Shown here piece by piece: positions 43,606 to 56,812 of a stretch of DNA of 64,000 nt; the first letter of the stretch is position 1, and every line of letters starts with the position of its first letter. Under the pieces are notes generated by a model. The model saw nothing but the letters and a program-made list of their open reading frames with translations, was not told the DNA's origin and did no database searches. This DNA comes from Podarcis raffonei (Eukaryota > Chordata > Lepidosauria > Squamata > Lacertidae): contig NC_070614.1 of assembly GCF_027172205.1 (NCBI RefSeq), forward strand, positions 47,246,001 to 47,310,000, given 5' to 3'. Both the position numbers and the translations under genes were made by a program.

Positions 43606-45389
43606 TATGATGCACCACAATGATACTATTTTTGGTCTGTATTTCAATATCCAGAATACATTATGAGTTATGAAGGAGCAAGATCTGAAGTTGACAATTT
43701 CATGAACAAAATCAAGTAAAATGCCAAGGTGCTGAAAAGTTGAAAAATGACAAGAACATCATGCATATGAGATAGCACAAATCAAGTAATCTAACATACC
43801 TCTCCTTGTAAAATGATGCAGTGGAAGAACTACAATAAAATAGAGGAAAATGCAGAATCTGACCATGAATGAGAATTTTTTAGGTAAGGCAAACTAAACG
43901 CACTATTGGAGCTCTCTTATGAATGCAGCAATACAAGTGCAACTTTAAGTTAAGGAGTAAGTTGTTTTTCCTGCAGACAAGGTGTGCATCTGCCTACATG
44001 GAAATTTGGTCAAATTAAAGAAAAATGCAATCTCTTAACCCAAACCTCATGTCACATTACACAATGGAAAGAGGTATCACTGCAAAAAAAGAATAAAAGA
44101 ATAACACAATGGAAAAGAATTTGGATGTGATTGGGGTTGGCAACACCTACCCTTTTTTGGGGGGGGGGATTCTGTCACTTAGAGAGATTTGTATGTGTGT
44201 GACCAGCTTCAGAACATGCAGAACAAAAAAAAGCAATTCCTTACTCTGGAACATCAAACAGGTTCTGAGAAAGATGCTCCTTGAAGGACAATTCATGAGG
44301 ATGGTAAACTATCTGAGAAACAACTGCACCAATGAAAAGAGCTCCTGGCTGCAACCACTCATGTGGAACAGTGTGGGGGTCATACACAGGACACTCCAGA
44401 GTATGGACTTTGGACACCATAGCAGTCAGCAAAGGTAGGAGCATCAGAATGCAAAGCATCCTGTCAGCAAAGCTTCTCTCTAGATTGAGACTCTGCTCTG
44501 TTCATCAGCAGACACTGCCAGATTTAACAGACTACATTGGTTGGTAGCTAATTCTCGCAATACCTCTCTTAAGAGAAATAGATTGGTCATGCCTTTGAGA
44601 TACAAATACATGCCTTGAATACTAGTAGATATTTTCAAAAGCCTTTGGGAGTTGGGGCAGGTGAACAAATAATAAGGGTTTCCATGATCCCAGTGGTCCA
44701 TAATTGGTACTTTGGCATTTGGCACCTGAGTGACATTCCTCCCCCCCCCCCGCCCACCTCATAGTCAATATGTTAGTTCTTTTTCCAGATCTGCTAATAA
44801 GTGTCCACTGTTCCTTGTGGCACAAAGAGCAGCAGGTGGCATGGATATCCCCGTAGGAATTGAACACCAGGAAGGAACAGTGTTCGACAGTGATACTCAA
44901 AAATGTTTAAGCTGTTATTCTTCAAGTGTAGGACTGTGGAGCTGGCTCCAGCGAGGCCTGAGAAAGCCCTTTTTGGTGCTGAGCTAGGCTCCCAGAGAAG
45001 CTATACTTCTGGGAAGCTCCTTATGCCTCTCTCATAGTTACTCAGCAGTTAAGGCAGAAAGGAATAAGAGCCTTTAAAATGCTTATGCATCCCGATGCTG
45101 GCACAGAGCCTTTCTCTGTTGCGGTGCTTCTCTGCTCTACAGCAGTTGAGGCAGGAAGCTCAGCCCTTTGCTGTCCATCTGAAAAGTGCTGCAGCTGCCC
45201 TCCGCACAATCCAGCTGAAAAAAAGCCCTGGTTCCTTCTATATTTTTGTTGAATTGTCTCTGACAGTGTGTGCAATTTTGTGTTTCAGTTTTGGGGTATC
45301 ATGTACTGGGCTTTTCCCCACCAGCCAGAATGCACCAGATCACAGTTCCATCACCTCTCCCCATGTGACATCTCTGTCTCATGAGAAGA

Positions 45390-46200
45390 CCATCTCCAGA
45401 GAGCCTTCAGCAGCAGATTGTAAAAAGTTTGAGCTATGCTGCTAAGAAAGTTTAGTCTCCAGGAAACGCACAAAGTCAAATTCCTGAGAACAGGAAGCTG
45501 AACTTTATGTCTCTCAGAGAACCCTTGTTAACCAAGAACCCAGACATTCTTCTTGAAATCAGATGCCTAGAATGGTGTCAGACTCCTACTGCCTGCCTGC
45601 CTATGTATTGGGCTCAGCAAGTCCCTATGTTATTCCCCTTTGACACCTGGTAAAGAAAGGAAGACCAAATGGGATCCACTACAGTGGTACCTCGGGTTAA
45701 AGACGCTTCAGGTTACAGACCTCCAGAACGAATTAAGTTCTTAATCCGAGGTACCGCTGTATTTTAATTCATTCTAAATCTGCATAAGGTAATCTCACAG
45801 CAGAGCAACACTACACATTCAACATTGATTATTATTGTGATTCTCAGAGATATAAAAGAATCCTCACTTATTCCCAGAATGCATGTTGTAATAATAGACA
45901 GCGATCTGTACACTTTTATTGATTCATAGCTGACTTTATTATTTAAATCCAAGTAGCTTTAAAGCCTCCACAATCTTTACTAAACACTTAGTGCAACTGT
46001 TATACATAGGACTCAGCTACATTAGTAAAGAAACAGCAATTTGAATGCACTATAAACATGCAACACCAGATAGCACCAGAGAGCAGGAAATTATAAAACA
46101 CTATTTTCCATAGAGAATTTTTTATTTGGTTATAATGATCTAAATTGCGACTTATTTACAGTGGTCGTCCCCCCCAGTATTTAGATCCACCCATAGACTC
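45390..46200. repeat. V2R 3'-flank duplication, copy 2 (partner 35890-36950)
   Basis: Same sequence that follows the minus-strand V2R stop, but here no V2R 7TM exon is found next to it. It marks a lost neighbouring receptor gene. Confidence 0.65.
45682..45759. mobile_element. 78-bp Tigger/pogo-like MITE
   Basis: CAGTGGTACCTCGGGTTAAA ... TTAATCCGAGGTACCGCTG, flanked by TA (45680-45681 and 45760-45761). Empty site readable in the paralog at about 36063. Almost entirely inverted repeat. Confidence 0.8.
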
Positions 46201-46353
46201 ATATGTCACATTTTTACCATTGTTAAGCAACTGCAATTACTACTACCACTACTACTATTTTAGTTATTCCATTCATGTACCACCCATTATCCAAAGATCC
46301 CATTCATTGTGCAAAAGTCAGCTGCTGACAATACATAATGTACCTTTTCTGGG

Positions 46354-46355
<2 letters not shown>

Positions 46356-46386
<31 letters not shown>

Positions 46387-46410
46387 TTTCTTTTTTCTTT
46401 CTTTTTTTGA
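46356..46410. repeat. CTTT microsatellite
   Basis: TTTC units from 46356, grading into T-rich text. Confidence 0.85.
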
Positions 46411-46507
46411 GGCAGGGCCCTCGTCTACTCATCAAAACAAAATCAATACTTTAGGAACCTCTGTACCTTGCTAACACAGTCATAGAGTAGCAGAAAACAA
46501 CAACAAG

Positions 46508-46780
46508 GCCGAGGGAGCCAGTGTATAGCTTCCGGGTCATGTGGCCAGCATGACTAAGCCACTTCTGGCGAACCAGAACAGTGCAAGGAAATGCCGTTCA
46601 CCTTCCCGCCAGAGTGGTACCTATTTATCTACTTGCACTTTGATGTGCTTTCGAACTGCTAGGTTGGCAGAAGCAGGGACTGAGCAATGGAAGCTCACCC
46701 CATCATGGGGACTCAAACCACGACCTCCCGATCAGCAAGCCCTAGGCTCTGTGGTTTAGACCACAGTGCCACCCGCGTCC
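46508..46780 (-). mobile_element. Sauria-type SINE, partial
   Basis: Minus strand: complete tRNA head (ends GCCACCCGCGTCC at 46780 on +) and body; the 3' TACCTTT tail is missing. More diverged than the three full-length copies. Confidence 0.8.
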
Positions 46781-47791
46781 AAAGCATGACAGGTAGTTTG
46801 GTGTAATTCTCCAAAAGGGGGAATTCTGGGGGTATGGTAAGGGCAGGACCAGGGTGGGGCGACCTTCACTGTGGCCTAAGCCAGTTTTCCAAAGGCTTGT
46901 TTCCCCTCTGCCAGGCCGATGCAGAGCATCAAAAAGCTTTGGGTTTTGTGAAACTTTAAGCTGCCTTAATTTACACTGGCTTGCTTTATGCCAGCTTCTT
47001 GTGTGTAGGAGTGGTTCCTATGAGTGCAATTCTATCACAATTGACCTGGGAGTATTCCTCATTGAATGCAATACTTCTGAATAGACATGGGTAGAGTCAA
47101 GTGAAGTGAATTGGTACGTCCAGGGATTGTGTACTCATGGGGGTGGTAGATGGTTGAAGGAGCGCCCTGGGTGGGAAACAGGGAAATGTCAGTCTCCCAG
47201 GGTGAGAGGTTGGGAGGAGAAAGGCAGAATTCCAGGTGAAAGCTGGAAGGGGCTGCTGCCTTCTGTGGGATGTGGGGGCTGATAATTGCCTTTAGGAGAA
47301 AACTCCCTACTCTGTATTTTGCTGTATTTTTAAATATCATTATCTTGTGGAAAATTATAATAAAATATTATAATAAAAAATAAGGCGTGCAAAGAACTAA
47401 GATTTGCTATTGTGGGGAGTCACTTCAATGGCATGTGATGAAGAATAATTATCTCTCGGGAAATATTGAAATCACTATAATTTGTTCATCTGCCAAAAGC
47501 TTGAACAGTTTTTCCAAAATACAATAAAAAATTTCTAACCAAGCAAGTTTAGAAGTGGTAATAAATAACTCCCTGTGCCATAGACCGCTGGGAGAAAGGG
47601 CAAGAGGCAGGTAGGGTCTGCCTCAACTTGAAATTATAATGTTGACAATGTCTGCTATAGCTCAAAGCATTTGTTTCCCAGGGATACTGAAGGCTGAGTG
47701 AGGTACAAACCAATGTGGTTTGCTTAAGTCAAGCAGTTACTGAAAATGAGCAGAGGAGAGTCTGTGTTAAGGGCAAGGCTTTGCTGACTGG

Positions 47792-50759
47792 ATGGTTCTG
47801 TTTATGTTCCTGCTTCTGCTGCCTCACACAGTGTACAAAGTGGCTAGTATGGTGTGCCCCACAAATGAACCCGTCACTGTTCCCCATGAGTGGCACCAGC
47901 CAGGAGGCCTCATTATTGGTGGAATTGCTTCTCAGATCATTTACCATTCTCTGGAAATTGACTTCAAAGAACGTCCTTCTCAGAAACTGTTTCAAAATCC
48001 AGAGTAGGGAATTGCAATTTTCTCCCACCCCTCTACACGTTTTGTCATTGGCATGATCACAAAGAAATGTTTAAGTAGGACACACCCACACACCACACAC
48101 AATTACAACAAATTTTCTCATGCTGATAAGTTTTTAGGGAAAGCAAAATAATTTAAATGAAGACTTGAAGGAATCTGCACAAGCAACTACAAAAATATAT
48201 CTGTGAATAGTTTTGTTTTTGTTTGTTTCTTATTTTTTATATATATATTTTTTAAAAAAAGCCCAGTGATGAATGTGGTGAGGTACATTTTGAGGGTGTC
48301 AAATTCATTTTAAATACCTGATAATAGCAAAAAAAATTAAGCCCAGTCCCATTTTATTGATAGGCACACAATGTTCTTGAGGCTGGAGGTGATTCCTCTT
48401 CTCGTAAGACACTTCATTTAGGTTGTCATTTCTTTTTTCTTTTTTCTTTAGTTTTTTATTTCTACTTTTCAAATATATACATGTCATTAGTTTTACAATC
48501 AATTTAACATTTCAAGATTTGACTTCCACCCCCCCTTTCTGCAGTTCCTTAAATTTATTTTTAAAATATCTTTTGCATATCCAGGTTCATTTAACTTGCT
48601 CATTTAATTATCTACTGTAAAAATATACGTGTATAAAACTGCAGGTTATTACAATAATCCTGCTAATGTTTATATCTGTTTACAATTTATCTGTAAATAT
48701 TCAATAAACCATTTCCATTCTTTTATTTTTTTCAAAATTGGTATCTTGATTTCTTATTCTTCAGGTAAGTTTCACCATTTCTGCATATTCCATAAGTCTT
48801 TGTATCCATTCTTCCTTTGCTGGGACTTCTGCTTCTTTCCACTTTGGGGCAAGTAACATTCTTGCTGCTGCAGTAGCTTACATAAATAATTTTCTATACA
48901 ATTTAGAAAGTTCTGACCCTATAATTCCCAAAAGAAATTGGGCAATTAGGTTGCAATTCCTGTGAAACTCAAAACCACATCTAGGTTTCCACATTTTTCT
49001 TTATTTATTCTGACAGTTGGCAGAACAAAGTCCTATGCAGAGCAGAAATAAAAGGATATGCTTATTATAATTGAAGTAAGAAACACAGAGAAATTTCTGG
49101 TATGGTGATATAACAACTTCAGGCATTGTAATAAATGCCTTCTCTTTGCAGAATGATAACGAAATTTTACCAGCACATCCTTTCTTTGGCATTTGCTGTG
49201 GATGAGATCAACAAGAACCCCACACTCTTGCCCAATGTCACACTTGGCTTCCACATCTATGACAGCTACTATGATGCAATGGCAACTTATCGTACCACCT
49301 TAGAACTCCTCTTCAAGTCACATAAATTTGTTCCCAATTACAGATGTGACACAAGGAAAAATGTCATAGCTGTCATTGGTGGTCTTGGCTCTGATATTTC
49401 TTCCTTAATGGCAGACATTTTAGGTTTCTATAAGATTCCACAGGTAGGAATTCTCTCTGTCTCTGTCTGTCTGTCTGTCTGTCTGTCTATGCATGTGTGT
49501 TCTAAAGCTCTGTTTGGGGACTGTATAGCAAGATGAATTGAAGTGATTTATGGGCCATCACCCGTTTACTTAAAGCACAACAAACCAAGATTTTTCAGGG
49601 CTGTCATTCTGCACTATATTCTATATCTCTGCACTATATTCCTTATTTAATTCTAGGTTTCTCTAGATTTAAGCCCTAAAGATAGCCAAGAACAGGGATT
49701 TCCTGTTTAAGTTGCAAAAAAAAAAGAGCTGGAAACATAGGCCCCATTATTTCCTGTAAATTAGCTGCCAGGTGTACAGTGCTAGCAGCAGCAGTAATGT
49801 TTTTGTTGCGAGTCTCTACAGCATACTGAGCAACACATTTAGGATGAGAACACACAACAACAAGAAGAAAAAAACAACAAGAAGAAGCAGATATGCACTT
49901 ATTAAAGTGAGATGGAAGAAATATGAGAAGTATAAGTGATGCAAGTTCAAGAACAGAGAGAGGGAATGTAGAGAATGACAAAGTTGCAATTAGACTTGAA
50001 AGCAAAATAATGCCATTTGAGGCAAGTTATCAGAAGTGTCTTGGGCTTTCTGAAGGACTTGTGAGGCATCTTCTCTAAAACAGAGTTGAATTTTGACTCT
50101 GAACATCCCCAAGCTTCCATGATATGCTGCCCACCACTTAAAGCAAATAATCTGTAACAGTTCAAGATGCAGTATTTTTTAAAAATCTGCTCTGCTTCAA
50201 TAAAAACTTCCAGAGCACTTCAGAACTCTGCAGGCCTGTAAAAGCTAGACCACAAATATCCAACCAGTGTTACAAAATATACAAGCCAGAAAACATATCA
50301 ACCAGCTTACCTCTTAACTTGTTTAAGGTAAGGAGGAGACAGCCCCCTGCTTCAACTGCTCCATAAGAGTTTATAAAGCAAATCCCATTTCCTCCAATAG
50401 CACCTGGATCTATTTTTGTTTAATGTGGCATGCTAATCCAATGTGCAGGGTCTCCTGTATATGGAATTTCCATGCCATTTGGCTAAAAATAGGGGGAGAG
50501 AATTATAACCTTTTTTTCAATTCTACATTATAGTGGAAGGGCAAACACAGACCTTCGCATCAAACACAGTGGCTTGGAACAGATCAAAATGGAGAGAGCA
50601 ACGGAAAACTCAGAAACATTGTTAATATTTATTTGTTTGTTTGTTTTAAGCACAGTTACAGATATTAGGAGATTTTGGAGCACACACACACACACAGTTG
50701 TAGTAAATTACACTCTTCTGAGCCCAGCTTCGGCTGGGGAGGGCGGGATATAAATAAAA

Positions 50760-50813
<54 letters not shown>

Positions 50814-53800
50814 TTGTCATGCTGTGAGAAATTGCATGGTTCAGAAAGAGGGAATAATAGGAATGACAATTAAAAAAACCCAGAAATTGGATCATATCCT
50901 GATAACCAGGAAAAGAAAAATTCCAGCAGAAGCACTGTTCCCTTTAACTTCCAGCAGAACCACAAATTGCTTCAATAAATCTTTGTTGCATGAGCAAAAA
51001 AATGTACAAAAAACCATTCATTCTTCCTAACTTTTCTCCAGAAACAACTACAGGTGTGCACATGTAAATTAGTTCTAGTTTTATTGCTGCTTTTATATTT
51101 GGTTTTAACTTTTTTTTTTTTTTTGCTGTTGCTGTTGCTCTTTTTTAGCCTGTAAATCACTTCGAAACACTTCACTGTAAAAACTGGTGAATAAATGTCA
51201 TTGATGATGATGATGATATTTGATAATAATTTTCTTTTAGCTTACGTATGGCTCATTTCCCCACAAGGATATGCTTATCAGTCAGTTTCCCTCCCTTTAT
51301 TGCATGGTTCCAAATGAAAGACTTCAATATATGGGGATTGTCCAGTTACTTCAGTATTTTGGATGGACGTGGGTAGGACTTATTCCTGTGGATAACAACA
51401 GTGGGGAACTTTTCTTACAGACCCTGGAGCCTTTGCTTTCCCAGCACGGAATCTGTTCAGCCTTCACACAAAGAATCCCACAAATTTCTCATTTTGATAA
51501 CTTGGATAAACTAACTGATATAGTCGCAAATCTTCATCTACGTTTCGCAGATAATAATGTGAATGCACTTCTTGTTTATGGAGAATCATTAACGATTTCA
51601 TGGCTCAAAACTATTGTTCTTTTGCATGTTTTTCAAAAAACAGAAAATGCATCATTTAGCAAGGTGTGGATTACGACAACCCAGATTGATTTCATATTAA
51701 CAGGCTTTCAAAGGGGGTTGGGATTCCAGCAGTTTCATGGTGCCATTTCCTTTGCAATTCACTCAAAAGAGCTTTTGGGATTCCAAGAATTTCTTCAGCA
51801 CATAAGACCCTATGGGATGCAGAAAGATGCTTTTCTCAATGACTTTTGGGAGCAAGCATTTGACTGTGAACTTCAAGATCCCAGTGAGGCAATGGAGGTT
51901 GTTGGGGCATGTACTGGGGAGGAAAAGATGGAGAATCTTCCTGCACCCTCTTATGAAGTGTCCATGACTGGCCAAAGCTATAGTATCTACAATGGGGTTT
52001 ATGCTGTGGCTCATGCATTGCATGCAATGGTCTCTTCTCAATCCTGCCAAAGAGGGTTCATTTCAAGGGTTAACCAACTGGTTCTTCAAGATCTGCAGCC
52101 TTGGCAGGTAATGTCTCCACATTAGATTTTTTTTTTATCAGTGAGCAGATCAGTATGAATTGAGAAAAATCCACTCCATTTCTACTCCATTAAAAATTGA
52201 TGAGATGGGATTGTATATATTATGCATGGAACTGATTTACTGGCTTACATTTCCCCACAATAACTGTAGCCTGAAAATACAATGCATTATATATCCCCCT
52301 ATTACCTAACTCTTGGTCATTCAGAGTGGGGTTGGTGACAAAGGTAGGCAACAATCTGGAGGACAACAAATTTGCTATGCCTGCCTTAAACCATAATAGT
52401 CGGTAAAAAATGAATTCTCTCATTTGTTTCAACCCCCCCCCCATTTGTTTCCCTCCTTTCAAGTGCCTTCATTTCTTTCTCTCTTTCAATTAGCTCCATC
52501 CTTTTCTTCAAGGCAATTCCTTTAACAATTCAGCTGGAGAAACTGTGTCCTTTAATGATAAGCGGGAAACAGAGGGTGGATTTGACATCATGAATATTAT
52601 AGTATTTCCAAATAAGTCCTACCAGAAAGTGAAAGTTGGTAGGATGGATCCCAATGCACCTGAAGGAAGAGAATTAATCATTAATGAATATATAATTGTG
52701 TGGTACGAAGATTTAAACAAGGTATGGATTCTGCTATGGCCAGATTAAGGACAAACTATCTCAATTGGCACAGCAGCATTCTAAAGTGAGGGTTGCCACA
52801 TTACTTGTTTAGCAGGGATTTTTGTGTATTCTAGGTATTTTAGCTGGTGTCCATCTGCACCATTGTCACCCCTGATGCTCAGATTTCTCTAGCCCTTGTG
52901 CCACCCAGGAGACAGTGCAAAAAGTCTTAAAACATTGGCAGTCCATATCGCTTCTCCACAGAAAACTGAAATGAATCTATCCATGTATCCATCAATGTAC
53001 TGTACTTTTCCAATTGTAATTCCTTTCATGTCTATGGATAGACTCTCCCCCTTTCCGTGTGCAATGACCACTGCCAGCCTGGTAGTCAGAAGAAAAGGAA
53101 GGAAGCAGAAAAGTTTTGCTGCTACGATTGCATTCCTTGTGCAGAAGGGATGATTTCAAACAAGAAGGGTAATACACTTTCTCTCTTTTTTCAACAGTGC
53201 AAATATTTATTCCTTTGATTTGAATATTATCATCTAGGTAGTAAGTTATTAAGGGTAGACATGGATAATTACTTTTGAGGCAATAGGTAAAATGAATGAA
53301 TGAGACTCATTCATGCATTGCTATAAGAATCAATGAATAGGAGAGTGAATGGATATCAAATATTATATACAAATCCATTATTTCATTTCTACTTTCCAAT
53401 AAACGCAAACACATGCAGCAGACCATTGCCTTGCTATCCCACTTAAAGTAATAGAAACACTTATATGAGGCACACATTATAATATTGCCTCCAAAGTAGA
53501 CATCCAATATGCCTAATATGTGTCCAGTCTAATGCCCAGTGTCAGGATTGCAGGAAGACTTCAAGTGTTACTGTAGTAGCTAATTTAATAAGACAAAAGT
53601 TAAAAAAAGGATATTTGCATCTGGATCTCTATTTGAAATGAATGGGAAAGTTAGCCATATGAGGGATAAACTTCTGATGGTCAATTCCCTTCATGGTTAC
53701 AGATAACCTGTACATTCCATGTGAAAGCATGAATGTTATAAGCAAATCATTTAATACATAATCATGCTATCTTGCATCCCTGCTTGCAGTGGCATAAAAA

Positions 53801-55510
53801 TATTCCTTCATGACTATAGAGCATGAGAAGGTGATATCTACTGAAAAAAATACAGCAGAACTAAAACAGGTGATAAAAATATAGATCGTGATGATAGTAA
53901 TCTTAACTGAATGGTTTTTTAAAAGAAATAACAATTATTTCATAATTAATTGCAAAAATATGTATGTACCACCCTCTTGCATTCCCGCAGCGTGGTGTAC
54001 AGCAACATTAAAACATTTAAAAACAATACAAAACAATTATTAAAGGTAAAGGTAACCCTGACCATTAGGTCCAGTCGTGGACGACTCTGGGGTTGCGTCG
54101 CTCATCTCTCTCTGTAGGTGGGAGGGCCAGCATTTATCCACAGACAGTTTCCAGGTCATGTGGCCAGCATGACTAAGGCGCTTCTGGCGAACCACAGCAG
54201 CACACGAAAATGCCATTTACCTTTCCGCCAGAGCGGTACCTATTTATCTACTTGCAGGTGATTGCCTATTCATGGACATTCTAAACAACTGCATAGGCCC
54301 ATTGGAATAAAGGGAATTCTAAGCTGTCCTGCTTAATGGGACCTCACTGAATGCCCAACATCTGGCTGAGGCCAGTCAAGCCTCTATAACATACTGGGGA
54401 AATGAAGAGTGGAAATATTACATATGCATATTACATTATTTCTGCATTGCAGGGGGGTTGGGCAAGATTTCACTCAGGGTCCCTTCCAACTCTACAATTT
54501 TGTGATCCAATGAAACAATATAATCTCAATATGGGAGGCAGAGAAGAGAACAGTGTGTAGTTTAACATGTGACTTGGCACTAAAAGGTGGTTTCTTTCTA
54601 TTCTTCAGATGTGGCTGACTGCTTCCAGTGCCCAGAAGATGAATTTCCAAACAAGGACAGAACTGAATGCATCACTAAAGTTATAAGTTTTCTGTCTTTT
54701 GATGAACCCTTAGGGATCACTTTGACCTCAGTTGCTCTCTTTTTTTGCCTGATCACAGCCATAGTGCTAGGAATTTTTATTAGGCACAAAGACACACCCA
54801 TTGTCAAGGCCAATAACAGGGACCTCACTTACGCACTCCTGGTCTCCCTCCTGCTCTGCTTCCACTCTTCTTTACTGTTCCTCGGACAACCAGGGAAGGT
54901 CTCCTGCCTCCTCCGACAACCCACTTTTGGCACCATCTTCTCAGTGGCTGTTTCATGTGTGCTGGCAAAAACCATCACCGTAGTTCTAGCTTTCATGGCC
55001 ACCAAACCTGGGTCCAGCATGAGGAAATGGGTGGGGAAAGGACTATCCAATTCTATTGTCCTTTGTTTTGCTCTTATTCAAGCATGTATTTGTATTGTGT
55101 GGTTAGCAACCTCTCCCCCATTCCCTGATTTCGACCTTCACTCAGCAACTGAAGAAATCATTCTGCAATGTAATGAAGGGTCAGTTGCCATGTTTTACTG
55201 TGTCCTTGGTTACATGGGCCTCTTGGCCATTGCCAGCTTCACTGTGGCATTCCTAGCCCGCAAGTTACCGGATAGTTTTAATGAAGCAAAGTTCATTACA
55301 TTCAGCATGTTGGCCTTCTGCAGTGTGTGGGTGTCCTTTGTTCCAACTTATATGAGCACAAAAGGAAAAAACATGGTGGCTGTGGAGATCTTCTCTATCT
55401 TGGCCTCTAGCGCTGGGTTATTGGGTTGCATCTTCTCCCCTAAATGTTACATTATTGTGCTGAAGCCTGAATTGAACAACAGGGAGCAAATAGTAAGGAG
55501 AAAGATGTAA
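47792..55510 (+). CDS. V2R vomeronasal receptor, six exons, intact
   Basis: Class C G-protein-coupled receptor of the vomeronasal type-2 family, acting in sensory-neuron membranes as a peptide or pheromone detector. Exons: E1 47792-48003, E2 49152-49443, E3 51241-52107, E4 52494-52721, E5 53042-53168, E6 54609-55510; all GT...AG. The sum is 2628 bp, 875 residues, in frame. Order: signal peptide [17 protein letters not shown], then the Venus-flytrap domain (about 25-535; [54 protein letters not shown]). Next the cysteine-rich domain (about 535-590; [28 protein letters not shown]), then seven helices (about 600-865) with [45 protein letters not shown] and [12 protein letters not shown]. The length is usual for V2Rs. 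The start is the only ATG giving a signal peptide in this exon. Its divergent neighbour at 44.46 kb is a broken sister. Confidence 0.93.
48430..48905 (-). mobile_element. L1-type LINE 3' fragment in V2R intron 1
   Basis: In minus sense the start encodes the L1 ORF2 C-terminus ([17 protein letters not shown]), the same motif as LLAKYWKTQELPTLEEW in the L1 at 23.4 kb. It then decays and ends in an A-rich tail near 48430. Confidence 0.7.
50700..50816 (+). mobile_element. L2-type LINE or SINE tail with ATT repeat in V2R intron 2
   Basis: GAGCCCAGCTTCGGCTGGGG then GGGCGGGATATAAATAAAAT and about 18 ATT units: the typical 3' end of L2-mobilised elements. Confidence 0.65.
54041..54258 (-). mobile_element. 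Sauria-type SINE, partial, in V2R intron 5
   Basis: Minus strand: 3' tail TAAAGGTAAAGGTAA at 54041, then body to GTAGATAAATAGGTACCGC; the tRNA-like head is missing. Confidence 0.8.
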
Positions 55511-56812
55511 AGAATCTGTCTGGCTTTTCTATTGATACATTGCTGCCTCTGTAGTAAAAAGGTTTCATCAGCAAATGGGCTACTGCAACATAAATTACAT
55601 AGGAGACAAGTCCTAGGGACTGAAGTCCCTTCAGTACCCCCATTAAATATTTGAGGGGGGCAGGGCCCCCCAAAGGAAATGGGCATTGCCATTCTAATGT
55701 TGTGTGCATGTCAGTTCTTGTGATCAATTATGTGGGACGGTGCTAATCTCTCCCCGAATATTTTATTCAAGTTGGTACCCCCTTGTTAATTAGATCTTCA
55801 GCATTGTATCTGTTTCACAGTTTAAATATTTATCTATATCACATCCTTCCAGTGCCTCAGCTTGGCTAAGAAGAATTAAAATGAAGCATAAAGTACAATA
55901 AAATAAAATAAAATAAAACTACCTGAATTTTTATTATTATTATTTGTGACAGTTGTATACGTAAGGTGCATAATGAAAGTGCCAGCAAAATGTTCCTGGG
56001 GAGAGTATTCAGCAAGTGAAGAGCCACTGCAGAAAAACGCCATTCTTGTGTTGCCACTCCCTGGTCCTCATGTGGAGGAGGCATATGAAGAAGGGCCTCA
56101 GGTGATGAATACAAGGTCCAGGAAGGTTCGTATGTGGAGAGGTGATCCTTGAAGTATTGCAGTCCTGAGCCAAATTCTGCACCAGTTGCAGCCCTAAATA
56201 TAACATCTTGCACTAATCTAACCTAGTAGATACCAGAGCACAGACAACAGGTTAGGCTACCCCTGTCCAGATATGGGTACAGCTCAGCCACCAGTTGATG
56301 ATGGAAGGCACTCCATGCCACCTAGAACTAAAGCAACAGGAAAGGATCCAGAACTATCCTCAAGCTGTGTTCCTGCTCCTTCAGAGGGAATGTAACTCTG
56401 TCAAGAGCAGGCAACCTCCCATCCATCCAGTCTTGGGAAGTGCCCACTAGCACTACCTCCTTCTTATAAGGATTGAGTTTCAGGTTGTTGGTTCTTATCC
56501 ATCCAGTCCATTACCAAGGCAAGACAGAGGTCCAGCACATCCACTGCTACACCTGCAGATGTAAACGAGAAGTTGAGTTTGCCAAAGTCCATTCTGTGAT
56601 TTCAGAGGTTGACATTCTTTAGAGTTATCAGTAAAGTATTTTATAAAACGATGCCATATTTCAACAAAATTGTCCATAATATTTGTATTATGGAATGCAT
56701 GTAATCTCCCCGTTATTTTTTTCTGATAGACCATATATGCTGTTTCCAATCAGAGATACAGATATTTTCCTACGCTTTCCAATTCTGTGCCACTAATTGG
56801 TGTGCTGTACCG
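55511..56812. other. V2R 3' side to V-array re-entry
   Basis: No gene. About 55930-56570 is a diverged L2/CR1-type LINE in minus sense (GGGGAGAGTATTCAGC, TCCATCCAGTCCATTACCAA text). 56580-56812 is unassigned. Confidence 0.5.
55930..56570 (-). mobile_element. Old L2/CR1-type LINE fragment
   Basis: Same order of landmarks as the LINE at 9.9-10.7 kb, but strongly diverged and without an open frame. Confidence 0.5.

Larger units (their letters stand above)
37135..44459 (-). pseudogene. V2R vomeronasal receptor, six exons, out of frame at exon 5/6
   Basis: Class C GPCR of the vomeronasal type-2 family (pheromone and peptide sensing). Exons on the minus strand: E1 44459-44245 (signal MLCILMLLPLLTAMVSKV, then CPVYDP...VPHEWLQPG), E2 42704-42413 ([20 protein letters not shown]), E3 40652+ region 41848-40985 (ligand-binding core, [31 protein letters not shown]), E4 40652-40425, E5 38969-38843 (cysteine-rich, CNDYCYPG, CCYDCTPCPEG), E6 38023-37135 (seven-helix domain, [50 protein letters not shown]). 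All splice sites are canonical and E1-E4 are in frame. E6 is 13 bp shorter than in the sister gene at its very start (about 38010-38023), losing the DCFQC part. With the normal E5 donor the frame breaks there; a weak donor 4 bp further (GTTATG) would restore frame but lacks one cysteine. Probably non-functional. Confidence 0.75.
44460..47791. other. Region between the divergent V2R genes
   Basis: 3.3 kb between the two first exons, so it must hold both promoters, though I see no convincing motif. It also holds the second copy of the V2R 3' flank (45390-46200), a small MITE (45682-45759), a CTTT tract and a SINE fragment. 44600-45390 and 46800-47700 show nothing recognisable. Confidence 0.5.

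Noticed and set aside
45042-45445. Open frames at 45.0-45.4 kb
   Set aside because: No family motif, no start context, no paralog; the stretch lies in unassigned intergenic DNA.
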